From Amoeboradix gromovi (Eukaryota; Sanchytriomycota; Sanchytriomycetes; Sanchytriales; Sanchytriaceae), in NCBI GenBank assembly GCA_018985225.1, contig JADGIF010000051.1, forward strand, positions 1 to 26,956: 26,956 bases of DNA, given 5' to 3'. The position numbers and the translations under genes are program-made. Positions 17,479 through 26,225 of this stretch are shown piece by piece; the first letter of the stretch is position 1, and every line of letters starts with the position of its first letter. The notes beneath the pieces were generated by a model. It worked only from the letters and a program-made list of their open reading frames with translations, did no database searches and was not told the origin of the DNA.

Positions 17479-18510
17479 TTAGGGCACAACTGGAAAATAA
17501 GATTTATCAGTATCCATGTGTGGCAAAATGTTGCATTGAACTAGCTCTAAAACGTGATCATTAACGATTTCCAAATTTTCAGGGTTAGACAGCGCTGAAT
17601 CTCTAAGATTCTCGCTAATATTTAACTGGTGTGAAGAAAACCTTTCAATAAAATTCGTGTTGATGTCCATCAATGCATCTTTAGATTTATCCATCAAATA
17701 AAGTTGATATGCCTCTAAGAAAAGTACGTTTTCATCGCAATAGTGCTTTTTTGCTACAGAATAAAGAGAGTCAAAAAGATAAAATCTACCAGAGATTTGT
17801 ATTTTCCGACGGCATCGGTTAAATGCAATAATGATCAATGGGTAATAAGTGGAATAAAACGTGAATATCATAAGTTGAACACACATGTTCTGATCTTCGT
17901 TGAGGTAATTAAAAAAGGGTTTTGTCACCAAAAATAAAAAGCTCATGAATATGCAATGAATCAAGAATAACAGAAACTCTAGGCGTAGGTTGAACATGTC
18001 CTTGCCATTCCAATACATGCTGACGGCAAATATCATCAAGATTAAGAATACTGCATAAAATAAAAGTGTAACAAACACAGATGGGTACTTGTTACACTTG
18101 GCTTCTGAATAGCCATTTATTATAAAGTAAGCTATGGGAACTGATAGGTTGATTGCAATAAAAGGTACTCCGACTATGAACACATATCTGACTTTGAGGT
18201 TATGTTGTGGTGACCAAAAAACTAGACAAACATTTTTTAGGAATCTTGATCCCTCAGTAGTGATCAAATGGTACAACGTAGCTTTCAAAATAAAGGTAAA
18301 ATACAATACCCTACCAAGAATCTGCACCAGAATACATGGCAACTCCCAATAAATAATTTGATATGCTATCAAACTCGCCAAATTCACTACATAAATCAAA
18401 GCTAAATTTCTACATTTGATGATGTGATTTCTGGAGAACAAAGGCAGAATAAACATCCCTATCGAGAGATACAAAGTAATTAACCAATATGCCCAAATCG
18501 GCATAATCAT
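17479..18510 (-). CDS. Seven-transmembrane protein with C-terminal RGS domain
   Basis: This 343-residue protein has seven hydrophobic segments (about residues 6-27, 33-53, 64-83, 109-131, 143-167, 179-198 and 211-230), followed by a cytosolic domain of about 95 residues. That domain reads like an RGS fold: ENVLFLEAYQLYL in the position of the usual ENLLFW helix, DINTNFIERFSS like the I-x-x-x-F-I segment, then ISENLRDSAL. RGS domains speed GTP hydrolysis by G-alpha subunits. 7TM-RGS hybrids occur in plants and several protist and fungal lineages, where they may act as receptors that keep the G protein off. The sequence does not reveal the ligand. No signal peptide is seen; the first helix probably acts as signal anchor. 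It is convergent with DHH1 across 297 bp. Confidence 0.72.
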   Translation of the reverse strand: MIMPIWAYWLITLYLSIGMFILPLFSRNHIIKCRNLALIYVVNLASLIAYQIIYWELPCILVQILGRVLYFTFILKATLYHLITTEGSRFLKNVCLVFWSPQHNLKVRYVFIVGVPFIAINLSVPIAYFIINGYSEAKCNKYPSVFVTLLFYAVFLILMIFAVSMYWNGKDMFNLRLEFLLFLIHCIFMSFLFLVTKPFFNYLNEDQNMCVQLMIFTFYSTYYPLIIIAFNRCRRKIQISGRFYLFDSLYSVAKKHYCDENVLFLEAYQLYLMDKSKDALMDINTNFIERFSSHQLNISENLRDSALSNPENLEIVNDHVLELVQCNILPHMDTDKSYFPVVP

Positions 18511-18783
18511 GGCCCGTGCGTTTCAATTATTTAGGTTGTAATTAGGAATATTTTTTAATCCTATCGAAGCTCCAGGCTACAATACAGTAAATCTCATAGC
18601 GTACTATCTATTGACGCAACAATTTGAAACACAAAAAAAAGACTTAAACATTAGCTTGAAAAGTTCATTGATAAACTTGAGACTACCATGATTTAATGTG
18701 AATAATTCGTGCGTTTACATACGATTCTCTTGATATTTTTTTAAATAATCTTTATCGAGGGATGAGGGTGAAAGTAGGAGCGT

Positions 18784-20241
18784 ATGTTTGTGCTAATAGA
18801 AACTGCTGCAGGATACGCATTGTTAGATGCAGACAAAGAAGCAACTAAAGCATCACAAGTATCATTACAAGCTTTTCATCCCTTTTCTACGACACAGTCT
18901 GCTCTGCAAGCAATGTTACACAGTGTTGATAATTCGGTAGACCCAAATTTGCAGTCTTTTTTAAAAAAACATGTTAAAGATGTAGTCATGGTTGACAAGC
19001 ATTTGGCACCGCAATTGAAAAAGATCAAAGTAGTTCATATGGAAACTCAGATAAGAAGATTCATCCAGAAACATTTGGGTGCGCTCTTAAAAGATAACAA
19101 TGTCAAAGAAATGCAACTTGGGCTAGCTCATGCGATGGCTAGATATAAACTAAAGTTTAGCGCTGACAAATTGGATACTATGATTATTCAGGCAGTGGCG
19201 CTATTAGATGATTTGGATAAGCAGGTTAATACCTACGCGATGAGAGTAAAGGAATGGTATGGATGGCATTTTCCCGAATTAGCAAAAATTGTAGTTGATA
19301 ACTCGGCGTATTCAAAGTTTGTACTGCTATGTGGTGTCCGCACCAATATCGATCAAGTCCATGAACAGCTAAGTAAGATCTTACCACTAGAAATTGAGGA
19401 TCAGGTTTTAAAAGCGGCTCAAATGTCCATGGGAACTGAAATCAATGAGAATGACGTAAAAGCAATAAGACATTTAGCCACTCAGGTTGTTGAGTTAACA
19501 GATTATCGAAATCAGCTACATAGATACTTGTGTACTAGAATGCAAGCCATAGCCCCTAACCTCACTGCCATTGTGGGAGAATTAGTTGGTGCTCGTTTGA
19601 TTTCACATGCGGGTTCTCTTCTTTCCTTGGCTAAACAACCAGCGTCTACAATTCAGCTTTTGGGTGCGGAGAAGGCATTATTTAGAGCGTTAAAGACCAA
19701 GAAAGCAACGCCTAAATACGGGTTGCTGTTTCATGCATCTTTGGTGGGCACCGCCCAAGCTAAAAACAAGGGCAAAATTGCAAGACTTGTGGCTACAAAG
19801 TGTGCGCTAGGTGCCAGGCTAGATGCTTTATGTGATGAGAGCGTGGATTTAGGCGATGATTTCAGAAATACAATTGAAAACAGATTAAATGTTTTAGAGG
19901 GAAGACCAGTTACTAAGATAGTGAAGACACAATCCAAGGTATTTGAAGTTGAGGGTGTTGTGCAACCAAAAAGTGTCAAACCAATAAGTGTCAAACCAAT
20001 AAGTGTCAAACCGACAAGTGAAGAAGTGCCAGAGTCGGAGATAGTACAGACTACGCCTATGGATGTTGATGAGGAGCAAGAAAAGCCTAAGAAGAAGAAG
20101 AGCAAGAAATCTAAAAAGTCTTCGACCGTTGAAGAGATAGAAGAACCAAGCAAAAAGAGAAAAGCAGAAGAACAAGATAATGGCCAAGAAGAGGAGAAGA
20201 AAAAGAAAAAGAAGAAACGCAAGTCAAAGGCAGATGAATAA
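18784..20241 (+). CDS. NOP58: NOP58, core protein of box C/D snoRNPs
   Basis: This 485-residue protein matches NOP58 (NOP5) across its length. With NOP56, SNU13 and fibrillarin it forms box C/D snoRNPs in the nucleolus that guide 2'-O-methylation of rRNA. The start MFVLIETAAGYALL is the NOP5 N-terminal pattern. WYGWHFPELAKIVVDN is the NOP58-type signature after the coiled coil. The Nop domain contains LTAIVGELVGARLISHAGSLLSLAK and ALKTKKATPKYGLLFHASLVG. From about residue 375 the tail is charged, with three copies of a KPISV-type five-residue repeat and long KKK/EEE runs typical of nucleolar proteins. The ATG is followed directly by the conserved start, so it is secure. ATG3 begins 99 bp downstream on the same strand. 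Confidence 0.96.
   Translation: MFVLIETAAGYALLDADKEATKASQVSLQAFHPFSTTQSALQAMLHSVDNSVDPNLQSFLKKHVKDVVMVDKHLAPQLKKIKVVHMETQIRRFIQKHLGALLKDNNVKEMQLGLAHAMARYKLKFSADKLDTMIIQAVALLDDLDKQVNTYAMRVKEWYGWHFPELAKIVVDNSAYSKFVLLCGVRTNIDQVHEQLSKILPLEIEDQVLKAAQMSMGTEINENDVKAIRHLATQVVELTDYRNQLHRYLCTRMQAIAPNLTAIVGELVGARLISHAGSLLSLAKQPASTIQLLGAEKALFRALKTKKATPKYGLLFHASLVGTAQAKNKGKIARLVATKCALGARLDALCDESVDLGDDFRNTIENRLNVLEGRPVTKIVKTQSKVFEVEGVVQPKSVKPISVKPISVKPTSEEVPESEIVQTTPMDVDEEQEKPKKKKSKKSKKSSTVEEIEEPSKKRKAEEQDNGQEEEKKKKKKKRKSKADE
19972..20016 (+). repeat. 15-bp tandem repeat, three copies, inside NOP58
   Basis: agtgtcaaaccaata occurs at 19972-19986 and 19987-20001, with a diverged third copy at 20002-20016. 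It encodes SVKPI, SVKPI, SVKPT in the disordered tail. The first two copies are identical at DNA level, so expansion is recent. Confidence 0.8.
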
Positions 20242-20340
20242 ATTATATATTTTTACTACATTCTATAGCTGTACTGGTTCTATTCTAACTTGTTATTGCA
20301 AAGAAATCAAAGTGCTATCTTCCCCATTCGTCGCAGATAT

Positions 20341-21015
20341 ATGTCTGGCATTTTTCATCAATTAAGAGAAGCTCTCACTCCCCAACTTACTCAATCCAAG
20401 TTCAAGACTAATGGACTATTGACTCCAGACGAATTCATAATTGCAGGGGATTATCTAGTTGGTATATGTCCGTCATGGCAATGGGTTAGTAATACAGATC
20501 ACGATCACTTCACCGTCAGAGATTACTTACCGTTAAATAAACAGTTTTTGATATCCAAGAATGTGTCTGCTAAGCCGTTCTATGATAACATCCATGAGGA
20601 GCTAGTTGATGATGATTTATTAATAAACAATCCCAGTTCAGTCACTGTTGAAGTAGATGATCTAAACGCTGTTAATCTAGATGTTGATCTCTCAGACTCC
20701 TTTGATGTCATGATTACATATGACAAGTATTACCAAACACCTCGCGTATGGTTAATTGGATATGATAAAAATGGTAGCCCTATGACTCCTGCCACAATGA
20801 TGACCTACATCTCAAGTGATCATGCCCTAAAAACTGCTACTATCGAGCAGCACCCTCATCTTCAAGTAACTTGTGTTTCTATCCATCCCTGTCAACATGC
20901 AAGTGTTATGAAACTGCTGTTTAGCAACGATATCAAGGTTGAAAAGTATATGGTGGCCTTTTTGAAGTTTATATCTACTGTTATCCCCACGATTGAGTAT
21001 GATTATTTGGAATAA
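20341..21015 (+). CDS. ATG3: ATG3, E2-like enzyme for ATG8 lipidation
   Basis: This 224-residue protein matches ATG3, the E2-like enzyme that transfers ATG8/LC3 from ATG7 to phosphatidylethanolamine in autophagosome formation. The N-terminal helix FHQLREALTPQL is the membrane-curvature-sensing segment, followed by FKTNGLLTPDEFIIAGDYLV and CPSWQW. The core contains MITYDKYYQTPRVWLIGYD, and the catalytic Cys184 lies in SIHPCQHASVMKLL. The end is FLKFISTVIPTIEYDY. It is much shorter than the roughly 310 residues usual in animals and yeast because the flexible region between residues 85 and 120 is reduced to a short acidic stretch. The tail ends two residues after YDY. Start: ATG 20341 begins the conserved helix; the upstream in-frame codons include no better ATG. 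Confidence 0.95.
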   Translation: MSGIFHQLREALTPQLTQSKFKTNGLLTPDEFIIAGDYLVGICPSWQWVSNTDHDHFTVRDYLPLNKQFLISKNVSAKPFYDNIHEELVDDDLLINNPSSVTVEVDDLNAVNLDVDLSDSFDVMITYDKYYQTPRVWLIGYDKNGSPMTPATMMTYISSDHALKTATIEQHPHLQVTCVSIHPCQHASVMKLLFSNDIKVEKYMVAFLKFISTVIPTIEYDYLE

Positions 21016-21039
21016 GTTAGAATGTTTAATAAATCATAT

Positions 21040-24000
21040 TTATTGGTTATCGCTCAACAAGTTTGCTATATCCATGTCTTTTTTAGCAACTTTTTTGCGG
21101 ATCTTTTTCAGCAAATGTTTCTTTTCGTTTCTTTCTGACACCAAGTCCTGAAGCAATTCATGAACTCGCCTGTTCCTCTTTATAGCAAGTGATTTTAAAT
21201 AATAAACCCACACTCCCATACAACTTATGATAACCAGCAAAACTACAGGATTCAAAATAAACAGCAAAAATTCAATAAAATGTTGATTAGTGCCATCATT
21301 ATGTGAATTAGATGGGTTGTAGTATATAGGAAGTATATTATATGATCCACGAGTGGTTGAAAATGTACTGGGTTTGAACATATCCATGTACTTGACATAC
21401 AGCTGATTCCATCTACCGAGGCTTCCATCAGATCCGCCCTCTAAAGCAAGCATGGTTTGGTTAAAATAACCGGAAGCACTTCTACTGATTGGCAAGTCAC
21501 CAAGTGTACTTTTGTATCCTGTCATTCTAAAATTGTTAAAATGGGAATTATTAGAAGCGTAGTCGTACCTCCAAGTGGTGTTTGCCAATGACTTTGAATT
21601 GCTTGACATTTTGGAGCATTCTCCCTTGAATATCTCAGCAGAGGCATAATCTGCTTTCGATGCATAAAGTGGGTCTGTGGTACTAATATTTACAAAGCAG
21701 TATGTATCAGTATCTGCCAAATAAGGCAGGTAAAGACCTCCTTTTTCACTAGCGGCGCTGTACAAGGTCTTACACATTGTAATATCGTTTGGAGACGGCG
21801 AAAATGCAGGCCCACAGTGCCCTGGTGGCGCCATGACGAATCCAACGATGTACGGAATTATGACAACAAAGAATGCAGCCATTAAAGATATGAGAAAATA
21901 CATGGTTTGCTTATGGGCATTGTATATTCTACGGGGAGGAGAGCCTAATGATCTAAGCACCACTATTTTTACCCAGAATATAACAAAATAACCAACAATA
22001 GAGAGATATATGATACCTGGAGCAATTGCTGTACCGATCCATACTATAGATTGCCTATAGGCCAGCTCCAGAATGTTTTTATTCATATCAAACTGATACC
22101 TCTTAAAAACAAACTTTTTAAACAATGCTATGCCAATTGTGGTAACAGTAGTTATTCCCAGCTCTAGAATAAGTAGCAATCTCATGATATACCCCAAATC
22201 ATATTCCCAACAGGTCTCACTACTGAGCATATTGTAATAATCAGGAAAATAGCTCTCATCTTTGTTCCCATCGGCAGGTATTTTATACACCCCACTGCCA
22301 GCTGTATAATCGTCAAAAAGTGATTTACAAATGTTCCCCTTTTTAGAAGGATCTACAGTCACTAGCACAACTAATATACCCTAAATTAGTTTTATATTAC
22401 GCCCATCTTAGCAAAAAATGACAAAAATATTGCAAAAGCTTGCTCTGTAACCGGGTCTGCAAATGTCATTATCCTTGCTATTAATTCAAACAAAGTAGGG
22501 AGTACAAGATTAAGAAACGATATCAGGACGGGTGTGTCCTTGGAAGTGTCATTTTCGCTACCACCAAACAATCTGCGAAGATTTTTGACGGCGGTAATCC
22601 ATGTCTGATCATGCGAGGAAGAAAGCTGAATAAGAAATCCAGAAAACAACAGCAGCATTGCACTGATAGCTACGCCTGTTACCCGCCGGGCAAGGAAGTG
22701 CTGGTGCTTGTACTTTCTTTTCTTTTCTTCAATCTCTTCATTGGTGATTAATCCTCTGAATAGATTAGCAATTGCATAATACTGATTAGACGTAGCTTCT
22801 TTTCCCTTTGTTCCAAAATTCCATGACGTAAATACGGAAGTGCTAAAGGGAAAGAGTTTGTCCGTTGACATCCTGTTATCTTTTAAAAACTCATTTCTTA
22901 ATCTCTTGATCATCTGAATTACACTAAATATTAGGTAGGATACACTAAGTAGAAGAAGAACAGGACCAGAGTCAATAGAGCTATTGTTGTAAGGTAACGT
23001 GGTTGGGAAAGTGGCATACAAAGATGGGCCTATTACACTGGTCCGATTTCTACTGATTGCAGGTGCGTATACTATCAAATAGACACCTGCGGTAATGCAA
23101 TTCATTAGGACTAACCATCTAAGTAGTCTAAAGAAGCTGCCGACACCAGTGCCAAACTTACCTTCAATGTTACGGATAGTGGATTCCCACAGACCAAAAG
23201 ATTTCTTCGAGTTCTCAATGGCAAACTTTGAATTTTTTTTAAATCTGTTGTACTTGATCTCCCACCAATCCATTTCGGCTCTGTCGTTTTGAATAGTTAA
23301 CGCTCTAGCCTTTTGCTCTTTCACAAGACCGATGTAAGGAACACCCTGAACAGATCGCACAGTTCTGTTATCTTCAGATCTTAGTTTGTGCTCGAGCGGT
23401 CCTTTTTTCGACGGTTTTCTAGTTTTAGTGTTCTCGCGAGAAGTTTTATCTCTAGGCTGATCTTTGGAAGCTTCTCTGGGTCTTGATGGATCTTTAGCTG
23501 GTTTTTGTGGATCCTTAGGTTTGGAAACTTCTTTTCGTTCTTTTATTTGTTGCGCAGAAGATATTATTTCTGGTTTCTTAGGCTGTTTTAATTGCTTTTC
23601 ATATCTTTTTGCATTATAAGAAGGAGAATTGTTTATAGATTCGCTAGATTCGGATCCATCGGATTGCGGTTGCGGTTGATCGAACTCGTCAAATATATTT
23701 GGTTCTTGTCTTATTTCAGACAAGTCTCGAGATTGTGATTTGACAACCTTATTCAGTATGTTTTTATCACCTTGATCGACTTTTTTAACAGCTCTTTTTG
23801 CAGTGCTAGTAGTAGAGGGGCTAAATTTAACCATCTTGTTATCAGTAGGTGTCTGAGACTTTTGTTTCTGCTGAGTTTTTTTTGGAAGTTCTGCAAAATC
23901 AAGAGGTTTTTGGTTATCAAATGCGTCATCATCATTAAAAGATGATTTGGGTGCATCTTCAATATGACCTTCTGGTTTTAAATTTATTTCGGATATGTTA

Positions 24001-24557
24001 GAAATTGACAAACGATCAACATCTAATTCAGCCTTTGACTTGAGCTCTTCTACATTTGCTCCTGTAGAGAAATCTATAAATCCAAAATCGGTTATGGGTG
24101 ATGATGGACTGTAATTTTCAATTTTTAAATCCGGAGTACCATCTCTTTTTAAAGTGGAAGCATTCTCACTAGGAAGACGTGGTAGCAAGTCAGTTGAATT
24201 AACCGATTCCAAGTTAGATTTACTATTTTCCATAGGGCTGGATAGTTTAGTGACCCGTTTCACCACCTTAATTGCACCCCCAGGTCCTAGGGAAGAATCT
24301 TTTGGGGATCTTGGGGAATCTTCATCTGATACTAGTATTTTAACCTTTTTCAAAGTAGACTGATCGTTCGTATCTATTAGCAGTGAAGGTTTCTTTTTTA
24401 CTGGAATTGGAATTGAAAAGGGATCTTGTTCGACGCTGCCAACTGAATCGTTATCATTATCGTTTTGTTTTGGGCTACTTTCAGGATTTAGGTCTGACTT
24501 ACTTATGTCTGAGCTAGGATTAGGGCTACTTGACTTATTTAGAGTGCTCTGTTCCAT
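21040..24557 (-). CDS. Transmembrane channel-like (TMC) protein
   Basis: Exon 1 is 24557-22401 and exon 2 is 22380-21040 on the minus strand. Joined over a 20-nt intron they give about 1165 residues. TMC proteins are ten-helix membrane proteins related in fold to anoctamins and OSCA/TMEM63; animal TMC1/2 form the pore of the hair-cell mechanotransducer. The first 430 or so residues are hydrophilic, rich in Ser, Pro, Lys and Asp, and likely disordered. The membrane block opens with GVGSFFRLLRWLVLMN. The diagnostic TMC domain is in exon 2: CWEYDLGYIMRLLLILEL, then FDMNKNILELAYRQSIVWIG, PGIIYL and GHCGPAF. A luminal loop with several NxS/T sites lies between the last helices. Exon 1 alone ends at MGVI; splicing continues MG-GILVVLVTVDPS within a helix. 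Confidence 0.93.
22381..22400 (-). other. 20-nt spliceosomal intron in the TMC gene
   Basis: On the coding strand it reads gtaatataaaactaatttag, in phase 0. It contains an in-frame TAA, and its removal fuses the two halves of the TMC membrane block. The ending CTAATTTAG is identical to that of the CTL intron. Confidence 0.88.
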
Positions 24558-25379
24558 GTGTAAATGTAATGTTTCAGGCTTGGTCCGTCACCTCGTGAGT
24601 TTCTTTTTATCGAAACCGATTCATCAGATAAAAATAAATGTGGCTATTATTAGTAGTCTAATTAAAGATTGGAACAATAACAAATGAGACATCAAACATT
24701 AAACTATATTAGCATTCATTCGCGAAAACATTTAGCGACTTCAGTCGAATAAACCACTTATCGCGATTGCATGACTATCATTGCACCAATAATTCTTTTC
24801 GCAGATACTTTCAACGGCATAAAAACTCGATATTTGTTCTTTTCATCAATTGAAATGGGCCACAAAGTCTACCCGCTAACTGATCATGTCCAATAGCTAC
24901 ACAATTACAACTTTCCGTGATTTCTTATCATGAATCGTAATGCTTTTTTCAGTTTCTCCGTCGAAATTCTTAATTTTATCGAAAACCAGGGCTTTCAAGA
25001 AGGAGAAAGCTTTCAAACGGATAATCAAAGCAAAGCGACTTAAATAAATTGAGAAAGGAAGTTGATTAAAGACGATTTATTACGCTTCAACCCTTTAATT
25101 TGAAATGAAAAATGAATAACTGAACAGAGACGAAGTGTTGTCGCTGCGGGGTAAGAACGAGGTTGAGCATTTTATATGCCTTCTTGATAATTGAAGCTAT
25201 CATTGACATGATTTGTCTAGTACTTCTATCCATGTTGACCAGTATTGGCATTAATGCAGTATTATCCTGGCTGCAGCATTATCCTGGCTGCAGCATTTAT
25301 GGCTTCAAGTAAAGTGATTACACAATTATTTGAAGAGTTCAATGTTAGTAGAACATATTAATAAAACGTATTTATTATG
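24558..25379. other. 822-bp intergenic region, no gene seen
   Basis: This is the presumed TMC promoter. It holds several CGAAA and TCGCGA-type words (for example near 24720-24730 and 24764), two TTTTATCGAAA strings (at about 24606 and 24973), and the repeated phrase GCTTTCAA within 24990-25020. No frame longer than about 40 codons looks like protein, and no tRNA pattern was found. Confidence 0.4.
25261..25294. repeat. 17-bp tandem duplication
   Basis: attatcctggctgcagc is present twice in direct contact, at 25261-25277 and 25278-25294, without mismatch. A recent slippage or small duplication is likely. Confidence 0.85.
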
Positions 25380-25733
25380 TTAATACATCACCTTTAACAG
25401 TGTTATCCTGACAGCACTATCTATTACATGTGTGTAGACAGAATATTTTTGCTTGCAAACTGAGCATTGATGTAATTTTTTAGACATATCACTGCAATGG
25501 TTATGAACCACATGACCACAAGACAACACTGTAAACCTAGAGCTAGTAATTATTACATCTTTGCATAATCCACATACTGCACGATCACTGATAATATCAT
25601 GGATATACTCTAAATGCACATTATTCATGTATTGAAAGATATGACTTGCAATATCTGTATCAAATTTCCTAGATTTAGCTACGAATGTAGAATGATCTCT
25701 GACTTTATAACGCTCAATACTAGCAACGTTTAC
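25380..25733 (-). pseudogene. RING-H2 finger reading frame with broken upstream part
   Basis: The frame ends in a RING-H2 finger: C-x2-C (CGLC), then CGHVVHNHC with the C-x-H-x2-H-x2-C core, then C-x2-C (CSVC). This C3H2C3 pattern binds two zinc ions and usually marks E3 ubiquitin ligases or Vps-type tethering subunits. Upstream of residue MNNVHLEY the frame is open for 35 more codons but has no ATG. Beyond 25733 protein-like helical sequence (LVFKSLKHVTEKLNEKEY) continues in a second frame and then (STLNSELISAYCTY) in a third. No intron of the 19-20 nt class reconciles these, so I favour a decayed gene or sequence errors over a small intact gene. If intact, translation could start at ATG 25628, giving 82 residues. 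Confidence 0.5.
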
Positions 25734-25936
25734 TCAGTTCTGCAGTGGCTAAGCAGTAATGTCAAGTATTCCTTTTCATTAAGTTTCTCAGTTACATGTT
25801 TTAATGACTTAAACACCAGTTTGCATGAATTCAATAAGTACAGTAAGCAGAAATTAGCTCAGAATTCAAAGTAGATTCACGTTGGAATAACGTTGCACCT
25901 ATATGGCTTCCATAGATTATTACTGTAACCATTGGT

Positions 25937-26193
25937 TTACAAGTTGTGGTTCCATTGTATTACTCGTTCGCCATCAGTTATCAAATTGGCATTTTTTAAA
26001 TAAACATCCGAAAAACTGACTGAATAAGTTTGTGAATTCCAACTGTTTGCAATGACTTGGTCCTTGATTCTGCCTTTCAAATATTCTAAAGTGGAAAAGT
26101 CTATAAGATCGGGTCTTCTCAGCAAGGAACGCATATCGAAACCATCGGCTGATAGAGCTCTTAATTTGTATGTAGAATTTAAGTGATAACATT
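25937..26193 (-). other. Unassigned open frame, possible gene fragment or exon
   Basis: An 84-codon frame without an early ATG reads YKLRALSADGFDMRSLL, RRPDLIDFSTLEYLKGRIK and SFSDVYLKNANLITDGERV. The composition is that of a folded soluble protein. I do not recognise it. The first in-frame ATG (26134) leaves 65 residues. It lies 33 bp downstream of the nuclease gene stop on the same strand and may be a broken part of that gene family or an exon whose partner is lost. Confidence 0.3.
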
Positions 26194-26225
26194 AAGGAGA
26201 ATATGAAAATTGATTTACAGCATTT

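Noticed and set aside
19731-20222. Minus-strand frame of 163 codons opposite the end of NOP58
   Set aside because: It is an antisense shadow of the Lys/Glu-rich NOP58 tail, giving poly-Phe and poly-Ser.
25719-25732. 14-nt GT-AG segment as a certain intron of the RING gene
   Set aside because: It repairs one frame change only. It is shorter than the other four introns, and another shift lies upstream. It is kept as a question in the findings and not annotated.
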